Below, in pieces: positions 1-6,657 of a stretch of DNA of 32,322 nt (positions within the stretch are counted from its first letter, which is position 1; the number at the start of each line of letters is the position of its first letter). This DNA comes from a virus: IMG/VR virus record IMGVR_UViG_3300044729_000756, positions 1 through 32,322 of that record; one strand, 5' to 3'. Both the position numbers and the translations under genes were made by a program. The notes under the pieces are model-generated. The model worked only from the letters and a program-made list of their open reading frames with translations. It searched no databases and was not told the DNA's origin.

Positions 1-127
1 TGCCAGGCATCGCTTCCGTGGGTTTGGATGGCATGGTAGCACTCAATGAATAGGTCGGTCTTGTCAATGGCATCGTAGGCATCCCAGTCAATGCTTGCGG
101 CCACCACGGGCAGGATCCGTCGGTTAC
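1..127. repeat. Left copy of 127-bp exact terminal repeat
   Basis: Bases 1-127 are identical to 32196-32322. The repeat lies inside the coding sequence of the primase-helicase gene and the reading frame continues across the join, so the contig closes into a circle of 32,195 bp. A length of exactly 127 is a common maximal k-mer in short-read assemblers, so this is more likely assembly overlap of a circular or circularly permuted genome than a biological terminal repeat. Confidence 0.95.
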
Positions 128-1898
128 CCGTCGGGTCATTGATGACTTCTTCGTCGTTGGAAGTCCCGCAAAGGACCGCATAACGGTTTAAATCTTCGTG
201 GACCCTTCCGTAAGGCTTGCGGATGCTGAAGGTCTGCTTGGAGGATAGTTCCTTCAGTTTCTTGGCCTCCTGCTTTGATTTGCCCCCGAACTCGTCATCG
301 CAGAGGATAATCTTCTTGCACATGAGGATCTCGTCGTCCTTGCCTGCATCCAGTTTGGATTCCCCGTAATAGGACCGCAGTTCAGCAGGGAGTAGGTTCC
401 TGAAAAAGTTGGTCTTGCCGATTCCTTGATCGCCGCATAGCACCAAGATAGCAAGCGAGTAATCGCCCTGCATGCTTGCAACGACGGAGCAAAGCCACTT
501 GTAGATGCACATCTGCACAAATGCGTGTTCTTGCGTCGTGCTGGTGATCGTATTGGATAAGGCTTCAATGCACCCCTTTGGTTGGCGGTGGCCGTTCTTG
601 GCGAAGAACTCCAAAAACGGATTGTAGGTGACAACGAAATCCGAATCCACGATGGCGTTGACCAGTTGCATGTTGACCTCCTTCTTGCCAAAGTTCTCCA
701 GGCAAGCGACATAGATGTTGTTGAGGTCCGTGTCGTTAATAGGTTGGCCGTTCAGTTCAATGTTTCTGGTCACGGCGTTGCGTCGCAGGTCGTAGGATCG
801 CAGGTACGCTTTGATCTGCTTGATGGGCGAATCCTCGGTGGATGCGGTTTTCAGTTCATCGCTATCCATTTGCATGGTGTGTGCGACGATTTCATCTAAC
901 TGCTCAACATCAATCTGATCAATTTCCCGAAGGATGCGGACCGCCGTTTCGGTAGCGGAGGCGATGTCCTTGGGGCCGCCGTTGGTTCCCACCCGCATGC
1001 GGTGGGTCTTGGCGGTTGACACGATGTGGCGGGTCTGCGGGGTTTGGATTTCAACGCCCGCATTCTTAGCCAGCCACATGAAGGATGCAAAGGACACGGA
1101 GTTCTGCTTGGTTTGGCAGAGGGCTTTGTACTTCCGATCGCAGGCTTGCGGGTCGTACTTTGGGGATATGGCTGAAACCCGATGGAATAGGTCCGCACCC
1201 ATGTCCTGGTACTTTGCCGCAATGGCAAAGCCGATCTTCACCCAGTCAGCATAGGAGTTGGTAAGGTCAATGCGCTTGGCTTCAATTTGCTGGACGATAT
1301 GCTCAACATCATGCTCGCCGTGTGGATAGAATTTGGGTGCAGGAGTTGCCTTGGCTTTGGGTAGGTAGGCTTTGAATACGGCCACCTTGCGTTCGGTGTG
1401 GTAGGCTTCGGGATCAAAACTGACAAACCGCAGGCGGGACACATCCTTGCATGCAGGGTCAATAATGATGTGGTACTTATCGGCCAATCGTTTTTCCAGG
1501 GCGAAGAACGCCTCCAGGTGACGATCGGGTTCAATGCGGTAATAGGCGGCATACCCTTCCCCGCCTGTGGACTTGTGCATTGCAAGCAGAAACTCGTCAT
1601 TCAGGAGAGCCTTCATGTTTACGCCATCGTTGTCCTTGGCATCAATGTCAATGCAAAGGATCCCCGAATGGGTGTCAAGTCCATCCCTGCCCTGCTTCTT
1701 AAACTTGCCGCTGGGAGTAACGGCAGAAAGCCTGCGTTTGGTTTCGTCCGTCTTGGACGCACGGTATGCGGTTACCTCGTTGTACCAATACCCCTCACGG
1801 ATATTGGTAATGTACTCCGCAAATTCCAGGTGATCGTCGGGCGTGGTGTTCCGTGTTGCCGCTCCTTTTGCGGCCTTGAATAGTGAAATTGTTGCCAT
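1..1898 (-). CDS. Primase-helicase, 5' part (BT4734/PriCT-2/VapE type), continues across the contig join
   Basis: This is the first ~633 codons of a 744-aa replication protein whose 3' end lies at 31859-32322. Translation from ATG 1898 gives an N-terminal BT4734-like primase region with the acidic motif IDIDAKD near residue 82 and the motif DVSRLRFVSFDPE. A PriCT-2-like segment follows (DWVKIGFAIAAKY, about residue 219). A VapE/D5-type P-loop ATPase comes last, with Walker A GDQGIGKT at about 489-496 and Walker B IILCDDEFGG at about 528-538. Such proteins prime and unwind DNA at phage origins. The start sits only a few bases after a terminator U-tract, and the candidate origin repeats flank the 3' end. 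Start choice is moderately sure because no other ATG gives the full N-terminus. Confidence 0.9.
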   Translation of the reverse strand, partial: MATISLFKAAKGAATRNTTPDDHLEFAEYITNIREGYWYNEVTAYRASKTDETKRRLSAVTPSGKFKKQGRDGLDTHSGILCIDIDAKDNDGVNMKALLNDEFLLAMHKSTGGEGYAAYYRIEPDRHLEAFFALEKRLADKYHIIIDPACKDVSRLRFVSFDPEAYHTERKVAVFKAYLPKAKATPAPKFYPHGEHDVEHIVQQIEAKRIDLTNSYADWVKIGFAIAAKYQDMGADLFHRVSAISPKYDPQACDRKYKALCQTKQNSVSFASFMWLAKNAGVEIQTPQTRHIVSTAKTHRMRVGTNGGPKDIASATETAVRILREIDQIDVEQLDEIVAHTMQMDSDELKTASTEDSPIKQIKAYLRSYDLRRNAVTRNIELNGQPINDTDLNNIYVACLENFGKKEVNMQLVNAIVDSDFVVTYNPFLEFFAKNGHRQPKGCIEALSNTITSTTQEHAFVQMCIYKWLCSVVASMQGDYSLAILVLCGDQGIGKTNFFRNLLPAELRSYYGESKLDAGKDDEILMCKKIILCDDEFGGKSKQEAKKLKELSSKQTFSIRKPYGRVHEDLNRYAVLCGTSNDEEVINDPTGNRRILPVVAASIDWDAYDAIDKTDLFIECYHAIQTHGSDAW

Positions 1899-1914
1899 AG
1901 CAAAGAAAAAAAAA

Positions 1915-1939
1915 CCCCGACTGATTCCAGCAGTCGGGG
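1915..1939 (-). terminator. Intrinsic terminator just upstream of the primase start
   Basis: A perfect 9-bp stem CCCCGACTG/CAGTCGGGG with a 7-nt loop is followed on the minus strand by nine Ts, then CTTTG. The U-tract ends about 7 nt before the primase ATG (1898). It can terminate the early operon (4427 to 2035) or act as an attenuator on transcripts that enter the primase gene. Confidence 0.88.
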
Positions 1940-1985
1940 CAGGGGTTAGAGAGTGAACCCTTTATCGGACGCACCATTTGGCTGG

Positions 1986-2018
1986 AATTACAAATGGGCT
2001 ATATTGGTAAATGTAATT
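1986..2018. repeat. Inverted repeat in the primase leader
   Basis: AATTACA (1986-1992) and TGTAATT (2012-2018) form perfect 7-bp arms separated by 19 nt. The repeat lies just after the candidate promoter at 2025-2032 and before the terminator hairpin. It could be an operator, an alternative leader fold or chance in AT-rich DNA. Confidence 0.4.
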
Positions 2019-2024
2019 AGTTCA

Positions 2025-2032
2025 CAAAGTTA
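2025..2032 (-). promoter_or_regulatory. Candidate -7 element TAACTTTG upstream of primase
   Basis: On the minus strand this matches the Bacteroidota -7 consensus TAnnTTTG. It lies directly after the stop of the DUF736-like gene (2035). Initiation here would give a leader of about 120 nt containing the inverted repeat and the terminator hairpin before ATG 1898. I saw no clear -33 TTG at the expected spacing. Confidence 0.45.
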
Positions 2033-2034
2033 CA

Positions 2035-2277
2035 CTAAAAAGGCATATCACCATCTTGGGGTGCAAAATTCCCGCCGCTGGTCTGCTGCTGGAATGGTTC
2101 CACTTTGCCTGACAGGAACCGCTTGCCGCTCTTGCCTTCCTTGACCCATGCGGACAGGCGCATCTTGGTTCCGTCGGGGAGAATGATGTCGCCCTTGTAG
2201 TCGGGCCGCTTGGGATTGTCACCCTTATCGTTGGCGAACAGGGTGAAGGTGTTGGGTTGGGGTTGGTAATCGCTCAT
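2035..2277 (-). CDS. DUF736-like small protein
   Basis: This 80-aa protein has the pattern GDIILPDGTKMRLSAWVKEG then SGKRFLSGKVEPF, which resembles the DUF736 group (a short beta-rich domain with an aromatic-lysine segment). An OB-like single-strand-binding role would fit its place in the early/replication region, but this is inference. The C-terminus (GDMPF) is acidic and ends in Pro-Phe, which recalls SSB-type acidic tails. ATG 2277 overlaps the stop of the winged-helix gene as ATGA. It is the last gene of the early operon before the terminator at 1915-1939. Confidence 0.7.
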   Translation of the reverse strand: MSDYQPQPNTFTLFANDKGDNPKRPDYKGDIILPDGTKMRLSAWVKEGKSGKRFLSGKVEPFQQQTSGGNFAPQDGDMPF

Positions 2278-2501
2278 GGGGTTTGGGTTGGGGTTTGGTT
2301 AGGTTGAATTGAGTATTTGCAGTTTTCTTGTACGAGCCAATTAGAGGCCCGTAAATCGCTTAGGATTCGGTAGGTGGTACGCATGGTCACCCCAAGCACT
2401 TTGGCGAGTTCTGATGCCCTGTATGGGCGTGAGGCGAGGTACGACACGGCGTAGATGGTGGCGACCCTTCGTTGGATTTCTTTTCCTTTGGGTTTGGGCA
2501 T
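2274..2501 (-). CDS. Small winged-helix/HTH DNA-binding protein
   Basis: This 75-aa protein contains a helix-turn-helix (YRASELAKVLGVTMRTTYRI then LSDLRASNWL, residues ~28-56) typical of a winged-helix transcription factor. The C-terminal QPNQTPTQTP is encoded by the C/A-rich leader of the next gene. It starts at ATG 2501 and overlaps the next gene by ATGA. It is the only clear transcription regulator seen in the early operon, so it is the best candidate for binding the operators at 4581-4598 or 29803-29869, although nothing in the sequence proves this. Confidence 0.75.
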   Translation of the reverse strand: MPKPKGKEIQRRVATIYAVSYLASRPYRASELAKVLGVTMRTTYRILSDLRASNWLVQENCKYSIQPNQTPTQTP

Positions 2502-2503
2502 GG

Positions 2504-2749
2504 TTAGGGAATTAGTTGGTATTTGTGGCCGTTGCGTTCGATGATTTCGGGGATGCGGTTGTCAATGATTTGGCCATTTGAGTTCTCGTGGTAGGTTATT
2601 TCGCTTTTAGAATTGCGTTCCCACTTTGCCCAAGTACCATGTGAATTCTCAATGTAGATTATGGAACCGTTTTTGTCATTGATGTTCAAATCCCCATTCC
2701 CCTCAAAATCCCACTTCAGCCATTGGCCGAATGTTTGTCCGTCTTTCAT
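2504..2749 (-). CDS. Hypothetical protein with internal YxENSxG repeat
   Basis: This 81-aa protein has no recognised function. It contains two related units, IIYIENSHGTWAKWERNS (~residues 30-47) and EITYHENSNGQIIDN (~50-64). These recall the short aromatic/Gly repeats found in some Bacteroidota phage proteins and the MORN-like pattern. ATG 2749 lies one base after the preceding stop, so it belongs to the early operon. Confidence 0.65.
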   Translation of the reverse strand: MKDGQTFGQWLKWDFEGNGDLNINDKNGSIIYIENSHGTWAKWERNSKSEITYHENSNGQIIDNRIPEIIERNGHKYQLIP

Positions 2750-2750
2750 C

Positions 2751-3200
2751 TTAACTGGCTTTAAAAGTTACTGCAATGGATGGTTTTGTCCCCTTGGCGG
2801 GACACACAGGAACCGCCTCGCCCGTTGCTTCGTCGTACACCGTTGCCTTGCCAGCGTTGCGGAAGGCCATCTTTAGTAGTTCTTCCCTTGCTTTCATGCT
2901 TGCCTGCAGGTCGCTCCACACTTGGTCGTGCGTGTAGTCGGGTGTCAACGCCCCCTCCTTGACTTGGATTTCAGCCCCGAAGGCGGAGAAGGTCTTGCCG
3001 TGCTTTTCGGCTTCGTCACGGACGATGTCCTCGGTCGCTTTGAGGACTTGCTCCAAGGCTTTGACGACCGCTTTGAGGCGTACATGGGCGGCGATGGGGT
3101 TGACCTCGCCTTCCTCGATGCGGAGGATAAGGCCAGCGGCGATGTCGGCGATGTCAGCCTTGCTGATGTCCGACTTGGGGATGGTTACTAAATGGTTCAT
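2751..3200 (-). CDS. Conserved phage hypothetical protein, helical (Gp157-like in layout)
   Basis: This 149-aa protein is helix-rich and charged in its central part (AAGLILRIEEGEVNPIAAHV, then KALEQVLKATEDIVRDEAEK), followed by KTFSAFGAEIQV. The layout resembles conserved early proteins of Bacteroidota phages that annotators sometimes name Gp157-like. Start ATG 3200 was chosen over the longer reading from 3272 because it overlaps the preceding stop (3197-3199) as ATGA, and the longer N-terminus is low-complexity. Function is unknown; recombination support is a guess from the neighbour at 3443. Confidence 0.7.
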   Translation of the reverse strand: MNHLVTIPKSDISKADIADIAAGLILRIEEGEVNPIAAHVRLKAVVKALEQVLKATEDIVRDEAEKHGKTFSAFGAEIQVKEGALTPDYTHDQVWSDLQASMKAREELLKMAFRNAGKATVYDEATGEAVPVCPAKGTKPSIAVTFKAS

Positions 3201-3439
3201 GGCATTGTGGTTGTTTGTTGGGATTGGAATAGTAGGTGGAAGGTGTGGACCTTGCGGTCCCATATTGGCCAAGGAAGATGGGCACTAAACCAAAGAATAT
3301 CACTAAGAGTTATATGATAAAATTCTCGGTTTTCTTGCAGGATAGAGATGAGGCGTTCCCCAATTTCGGGTTGGCTTTCTTTAATGTCAAGGATGGCTTT
3401 ATACACATCCGCATTGCATTGGGTTAGTAGGTTGGTCAT
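3197..3439 (-). CDS. Hypothetical early protein
   Basis: This 80-aa protein has no recognised domain. The N-terminal half is plausible and amphipathic (ILDIKESQPEIGERLISILQ). ATG 3439 follows the stop of the 186-aa gene by 3 nt and its own stop overlaps the next ATG as ATGA, which supports it being a real member of the early operon. Confidence 0.6.
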   Translation of the reverse strand: MTNLLTQCNADVYKAILDIKESQPEIGERLISILQENREFYHITLSDILWFSAHLPWPIWDRKVHTFHLLFQSQQTTTMP

Positions 3440-3442
3440 GGC

Positions 3443-4003
3443 TTATTTTTTAGAGAGTTGGTTTTGGATGAATTGAATACCCTTTTCAAATCGGGCGGGG
3501 GTCATTTGGTCGATGTCCTTCATGAACCGCTCCTGTTGGTCGGCGGGTAACTTCTGCACCAACTTGATGAAGTCGGCTTTGAGCGTTGCGGCGGTGAGGT
3601 CGTCGTATGCGGGAACGAGGCCGAGTTTGTCGGTCAAGTCATTGAACTGGTCCTGCTTGGCGATAGCCATCTGCACCTCGTTGGCGGATGCGATGCTCGT
3701 TTCAATCCCGATTCCCAAGGCTGCCAAGGCACGACCAAAGGCAGAGGTTTCGCAGTTTTCTACATAACTCGTTTTGTTAATCATACTGGAGGTGCGGTCC
3801 TCATGGGCGTGTCCCGTTGCTCGGATGCGGCCATCGGCATCCCGAATCATAGCCTTGATGCAGCAGCGGTCGGGTTGCAGGTCAACGAGGTCGGATTCAA
3901 TGGACCAACCTGCATAGGCTGGCTCGTTGCGGAAGAAGAGCAGGCGTTGGTTGACTTCAACATAGTCCTTGCCTTTGATGTTGGTTGTTTTGAATTTGTG
4001 CAT
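3443..4003 (-). CDS. Putative ssDNA-annealing (Erf/Rad52-like) recombination protein
   Basis: This is a 186-aa protein. Residues ~75-110 carry SYVENCETSAFGRALAALGI followed by ASANEVQMAI. This matches the 'E.aETSAvGRALa.lGig...iASa.Ev' pattern seen in phage Erf/Rad52-type annealing proteins and their relatives. The C-terminal third is helical and charged. ATG 4003 is preferred over the longer non-ATG reading because it follows the leader motif AAACCCCAAACC. The protein would anneal single strands during replication or recombination; the VRR-NUC nuclease at 29896 could be a partner. The family call is by motif only. Confidence 0.55.
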   Translation of the reverse strand: MHKFKTTNIKGKDYVEVNQRLLFFRNEPAYAGWSIESDLVDLQPDRCCIKAMIRDADGRIRATGHAHEDRTSSMINKTSYVENCETSAFGRALAALGIGIETSIASANEVQMAIAKQDQFNDLTDKLGLVPAYDDLTAATLKADFIKLVQKLPADQQERFMKDIDQMTPARFEKGIQFIQNQLSKK

Positions 4004-4013
4004 GGTTTGGGGT

Positions 4014-4133
4014 TTAGTTGGTGATGATTGCAAGAATGAATCTGCCGAAAAATGCGAGGCCGAGGCAGGCGGTCAGCACGATGTAGCCCGTCGCAAGGGC
4101 GGCTTTGAGTTTGGTTTTGGTTTCGTGGGTCAT
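4014..4133 (-). CDS. 39-aa single-membrane-segment peptide
   Basis: This short ORF starts at ATG 4133 and stops at TAA 4014. A basic N-terminus (MTHETKTKLKAAL) leads into a hydrophobic stretch (ATGYIVLTACLGLAFFG) that would span the membrane once, followed by RFILAIITN. It fits the gap between its neighbours exactly and is preceded by the A/C-rich leader seen at other starts. Function is unknown; small early membrane peptides of phages often act in superinfection exclusion or host takeover, but nothing here shows that. Confidence 0.6.
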   Translation of the reverse strand: MTHETKTKLKAALATGYIVLTACLGLAFFGRFILAIITN

Positions 4134-4165
4134 GGTTTTGGGTTTGGTGGGTGGAATAAAAGAAT

Positions 4166-4184
4166 GTGCGTTGGCGAGCCGCAC
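4166..4184 (-). terminator. Weak hairpin between early genes
   Basis: GTGCG/CGCAC forms a 5-bp stem with a 9-nt loop; on the minus strand it is followed by ATTCTTTTATT. It is too weak for a confident terminator, but it could lower transcription from the 76-aa gene into the rest of the early operon. Confidence 0.25.
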
Positions 4185-4196
4185 CTCTCGGTTTGT

Positions 4197-4427
4197 TTAG
4201 TAGCGAATAATTGCTACTCTTTCGTTAGGCTTTTCGGAATGATGAATCCAGATATGATGACCGCCTGCACCCCAAAAGAAAGGAGTATCTAAACAGTTCT
4301 CTCTGACCACTTGTAGTGCATCAAATTCGGTTTTTGCCATTTCAACCTTTGGGAGTAGTTCAGTCATGAACTCAATTACCTGTTGGTGGGCTGGGTGATT
4401 CGTGGTGACTTCAATGTTTGTTCTCAT
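4197..4427 (-). CDS. Hypothetical protein, first gene of the early operon
   Basis: This 76-aa protein has no recognised domain. It has a Trp/His-rich C-terminus (FFWGAGGHHIWIHHSE) that might bind metal. It is the promoter-proximal gene of the minus-strand early operon: a TATCTTTG -7 element ends 31 nt upstream of ATG 4427. First genes after an early promoter are often host-takeover proteins, but that is inference. Confidence 0.65.
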   Translation of the reverse strand: MRTNIEVTTNHPAHQQVIEFMTELLPKVEMAKTEFDALQVVRENCLDTPFFWGAGGHHIWIHHSEKPNERVAIIRY

Positions 4428-4458
4428 GATTTTGTGGTTTAGTGCTTGGTTTGTAGGT

Positions 4459-4466
4459 CAAAGATA
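4459..4466 (-). promoter_or_regulatory. Early minus-strand promoter, -7 element TATCTTTG
   Basis: This exactly matches TAnnTTTG on the minus strand, in the divergent intergenic region 4428-4598. It would start the early operon about 25 nt before ATG 4427. No clear -33 TTG is visible at 19-21 nt upstream. A lone copy of TGTAGTCA, the core of the candidate origin repeat, lies at 4492-4499, about 26 bp upstream. Confidence 0.6.
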
Positions 4467-4580
4467 CGGCGGTTTTTCCTTTTGCGACCATTGTAGTCAT
4501 TTTTTTTTTGTGATTTTCTTTTTGGGCATTTACCCCCGATGCGGTATAAATTCCTAATTTTCGGCATATTTGTAATCAAA

Positions 4581-4598
4581 AGTGCATAATTTTGCACT
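4581..4598. promoter_or_regulatory. Palindromic operator AGTGCA-N6-TGCACT over the plus-strand promoter
   Basis: The arms AGTGCA (4581-4586) and TGCACT (4593-4598) are perfectly complementary across a 6-nt spacer. The palindrome ends at the base before ATG 4599 and covers the whole -7 element at 4587-4594. A repressor dimer here would block the amidase operon. Confidence 0.55.
4587..4594 (+). promoter_or_regulatory. Plus-strand promoter, -7 element TAATTTTG
   Basis: Exact match to TAnnTTTG ending 4 nt before ATG 4599, so the transcript would be leaderless or nearly so. A TTTG at 4569-4572 is a possible -33 element, but its 14-nt spacing is shorter than the usual 19-21. Confidence 0.55.
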
Positions 4599-4850
4599 AT
4601 GCCATACCACTCCACCCGACCCGCCAAAGCCCTCACGAACGCCTTGGAGCGGCTCATGATTGCGGTATCACCCCAAGACCTGGAGCAGAACCACGCCCTC
4701 CTGTGCGAGTACCGCAGGGCTTGCGAACTGCTTGGGTATGACCCCGCCAAAGCCCAATGGGCAGGGGTCCATGAAGTGTCTGCCTCCCAGTTGCCCAAGG
4801 ACGAAGACCACACCGTCTGCTATTACCCCCTATTAAACCCCGAAGAATGA
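4599..4850 (+). CDS. Hypothetical protein upstream of endolysin
   Basis: This 83-aa protein has no recognised domain. It is helical in the first half (TNALERLMIAVSPQDLEQNH) and ends in an acidic/aromatic tail (KDEDHTVCYYPLLNPEE). It is the first of two plus-strand genes; its TGA overlaps the amidase ATG (ATGA), so the two are translationally coupled. There is no signal peptide or membrane segment, so it is not a holin. A regulator or partner of the amidase is possible. Confidence 0.65.
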   Translation: MPYHSTRPAKALTNALERLMIAVSPQDLEQNHALLCEYRRACELLGYDPAKAQWAGVHEVSASQLPKDEDHTVCYYPLLNPEE

Positions 4851-5272
4851 GAGATATTACCCACCTCGTTGTGCATTGCACGGCCACGCCGAAGAACACC
4901 ACCATAGCATCCATCCGCAAACATTGGAAGGAGGGGTTGGGCTGGAAGGCGGTAGGCTACCACAAGATTGTAGAACCCAACGGGAACATCATGACCTTGG
5001 CCACCGACGACAAGGTGACCAACGGGGTGGCGGGTCACAACAGTACAAGCCTGCATGTGTCTTACATTGGCGGGAAGGATAGCGATGACCGCACCATCCA
5101 GCAGAGGCAAGCCATCGCAGGGGTGCTGCTCTCTTGGTTGCAGAAGTATCCCAAGGCCCGCATTTGTGGCCATCGGGACTTCCCAGGGGTGACCAAGGCT
5201 TGCCCGCAGTTCAATGCGGAGAAAGAGTACGGCTACCTGTACCTAACCGCCAACGATACGCAGGAGGGCTAA
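4847..5272 (+). CDS. N-acetylmuramoyl-L-alanine amidase (endolysin, T7 lysozyme-like Amidase_2)
   Basis: This 141-aa single-domain enzyme cleaves the amide bond between MurNAc and L-Ala in peptidoglycan. Zinc ligands by alignment with T7 lysozyme are H10 (VVHCTAT), H109 (CGHRDFPG) and C119 (TKACPQFN), with K117 and the YHKIVEPNG segment at 38-46 completing the active site. There is no signal peptide, so release through a holin is expected (candidate at 6422). The gene is on the opposite strand from the other lysis genes. Its TAA overlaps the metallophosphoesterase TAG tail-to-tail (5269-5272). Confidence 0.93.
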   Translation: MRDITHLVVHCTATPKNTTIASIRKHWKEGLGWKAVGYHKIVEPNGNIMTLATDDKVTNGVAGHNSTSLHVSYIGGKDSDDRTIQQRQAIAGVLLSWLQKYPKARICGHRDFPGVTKACPQFNAEKEYGYLYLTANDTQEG

Positions 5273-6153
5273 TACAACCTATCCGCAGGAGTGAAGGTGG
5301 CGTGCAGTTGCAGTTCGGGACCTTTGTTGTCCTTGCTGGCATTGCGGCTCGTTTCCAATTTCATCCAATAGCCTCCCAAAGGCTTCGGGCCTCTTCCTCG
5401 TTCAGTATGAAAGCCCATGTACCCTCCGTCCCACTCTTCCTTGTAAGTCGCCGTCCTAAGTTGGTGAATAGGTTTTTGAAGGAGCGTCTTCGTGGAACGG
5501 TCATAGCGGTGAATCATGTTTTGGTGGTAGTATAACTCGTGGACATGGCCCATCCAAGTCAAGTCGTAGCCTTCGGTGGATGCGAGTAACCGTTGGTCAT
5601 GAATTACTCCACGGCTGACGGGGCCTCCCCCACCTGCACCATGAAAATAATGCACTACGAAGTTGACCCCACGGAGGTTGTCGTGTTGCACTCGGATATC
5701 AATCGTGCCGCCGTATCCGCCAACCTCAACCGCTGACCCCGTGGCGTAGTTCAGCGTGCTTGCGAAGCGTTGCAGGATGTCGGTTTCTTGGTGGTGGATG
5801 ATGGATGTTTCGTGGTTCCCGTAGCCAACCAGCAGCAGGTTCTTTGCATAGGGTGCAAACCATTCCACGGCCGTGTTGACGATGGAGTCCAGGTACCTGG
5901 CGTTATTGTGTTCTTCCCGTATGTCTTCCTTGCTCCGTCTTGGGTCGCCCTTGCCTTGCATCAAACAAAAAAAGTCACCGTTGACGATGACTCCTGCGCT
6001 GCGCCGTTGGGCTTCCTTTAGGTGGTTGGTCAGCAGTCCCCTATCGCAATGGGGGTTGTCCCAATGCAGGTCGCTGATTAGAAGAAACTCCTGCCCGCTT
6101 TGGCAGGTGATGTCGTGGATGTTTCGGGAGTGCTTAGTGGTTGGCAGAATCAT
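5269..6153 (-). CDS. Calcineurin-like metallophosphoesterase
   Basis: This 294-aa enzyme has the full metal-binding set: SDLHWDN (D28, H30), VNGDFF (D60), GYGNHE (N113, H114), VVHYFHG (H168) and MGHVHE (H203, H205). It belongs to the binuclear phosphoesterase superfamily (DNA, nucleotide or protein phosphatases and nucleases); the substrate cannot be read from sequence. ATG 6153 overlaps the stop of the spanin-like gene by ATGA, so it is the last gene of the late operon. Roles in host DNA processing or defence evasion are possible. Confidence 0.88.
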   Translation of the reverse strand: MILPTTKHSRNIHDITCQSGQEFLLISDLHWDNPHCDRGLLTNHLKEAQRRSAGVIVNGDFFCLMQGKGDPRRSKEDIREEHNNARYLDSIVNTAVEWFAPYAKNLLLVGYGNHETSIIHHQETDILQRFASTLNYATGSAVEVGGYGGTIDIRVQHDNLRGVNFVVHYFHGAGGGGPVSRGVIHDQRLLASTEGYDLTWMGHVHELYYHQNMIHRYDRSTKTLLQKPIHQLRTATYKEEWDGGYMGFHTERGRGPKPLGGYWMKLETSRNASKDNKGPELQLHATFTPADRLY

Positions 6154-6425
6154 TGCATGGCTTTTAGTGTTGCGTTCTCGGATTCAAGTGCATGGATTGT
6201 ACTTTCCAAACACTCAATCCGTTGACGCAAAACTACAAGTTCATTGCGTAATTCAGTCAACTCTTTGTTTTGTGCTTCGGCGGTAGCCTGCCACATAGCC
6301 AGCACCGCTTGGGCTTGCTTGACCTGCAAACTATCGGCCGTGAATTTGCCTTTGGTCAGCCAAGCAACTGCACCCCCGACGATTGCGGAGATGGACCCGA
6401 TGATAGTGGTTTCTATCAGGTTCAC
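6150..6425 (-). CDS. Spanin-like membrane/coiled-coil protein
   Basis: This 91-aa protein has an N-terminal membrane anchor (TTIIGSISAIVGGAVAWLTK, residues ~6-25) followed by a long predicted coiled coil (QNKELTELRNELVVLRQRIE, then SENATLKAMQ). This architecture, next to a holin candidate, fits an inner-membrane spanin that helps disrupt the outer membrane. No lipoprotein partner (o-spanin) was seen nearby. ATGA overlaps on both sides place it in the lysis group. Confidence in a spanin role is moderate. Confidence 0.6.
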   Translation of the reverse strand: MNLIETTIIGSISAIVGGAVAWLTKGKFTADSLQVKQAQAVLAMWQATAEAQNKELTELRNELVVLRQRIECLESTIHALESENATLKAMQ

Positions 6426-6646
6426 GCCTTCGGTGCTTCGGGTTTAGCCTTTACTTTCTCCACGGCCATCCAACCAACTGACAACAAGGTAATTATCGCA
6501 CCGATGATTTCGGTGAGCGTTGCGGTATCAATGACCCCTTTGGCGACGAGTGTACCACCGATAAATGTTAGCAGGTGGCGAAGTAGTGCGATGATGGCTG
6601 ATTGCATGAGGTTAGGTTTGTTAGGGTTGCGCTTAAATAGTCCCAT
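6422..6646 (-). CDS. Putative holin
   Basis: This 74-aa protein has two hydrophobic segments (about residues 15-36, IIALLRHLLTFIGGTLV; and 44-62, LTEIIGAIITLLSVGWMAV) and a charged C-terminus (EKVKAKPEAPKA). Size, two membrane segments and basic tail match small phage holins, including those common in Bacteroidota phages. It would form membrane lesions that let the amidase reach peptidoglycan. ATG 6646 gives a basic N-terminus; Met14 is an alternative dual start, as known for some holin/antiholin pairs. Confidence 0.7.
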   Translation of the reverse strand: MGLFKRNPNKPNLMQSAIIALLRHLLTFIGGTLVAKGVIDTATLTEIIGAIITLLSVGWMAVEKVKAKPEAPKA

Positions 6647-6657
6647 AGTTGGAAATG

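Noticed and set aside
254-1600. Minus-strand frames of 110-152 aa in 254-1600
   Set aside because: They are out of frame with the primase-helicase, which has continuous recognisable motifs through the same region.
1795-1977. 60-aa minus-strand frame over the terminator
   Set aside because: It runs through the terminator hairpin and into the primase gene in another frame, and its sequence has no plausible domain.
6422-6646. Reading the 74-aa holin candidate as a plain membrane anchor
   Set aside because: Two membrane segments, a charged tail and a spanin-like neighbour favour a holin, though the call stays at moderate confidence.
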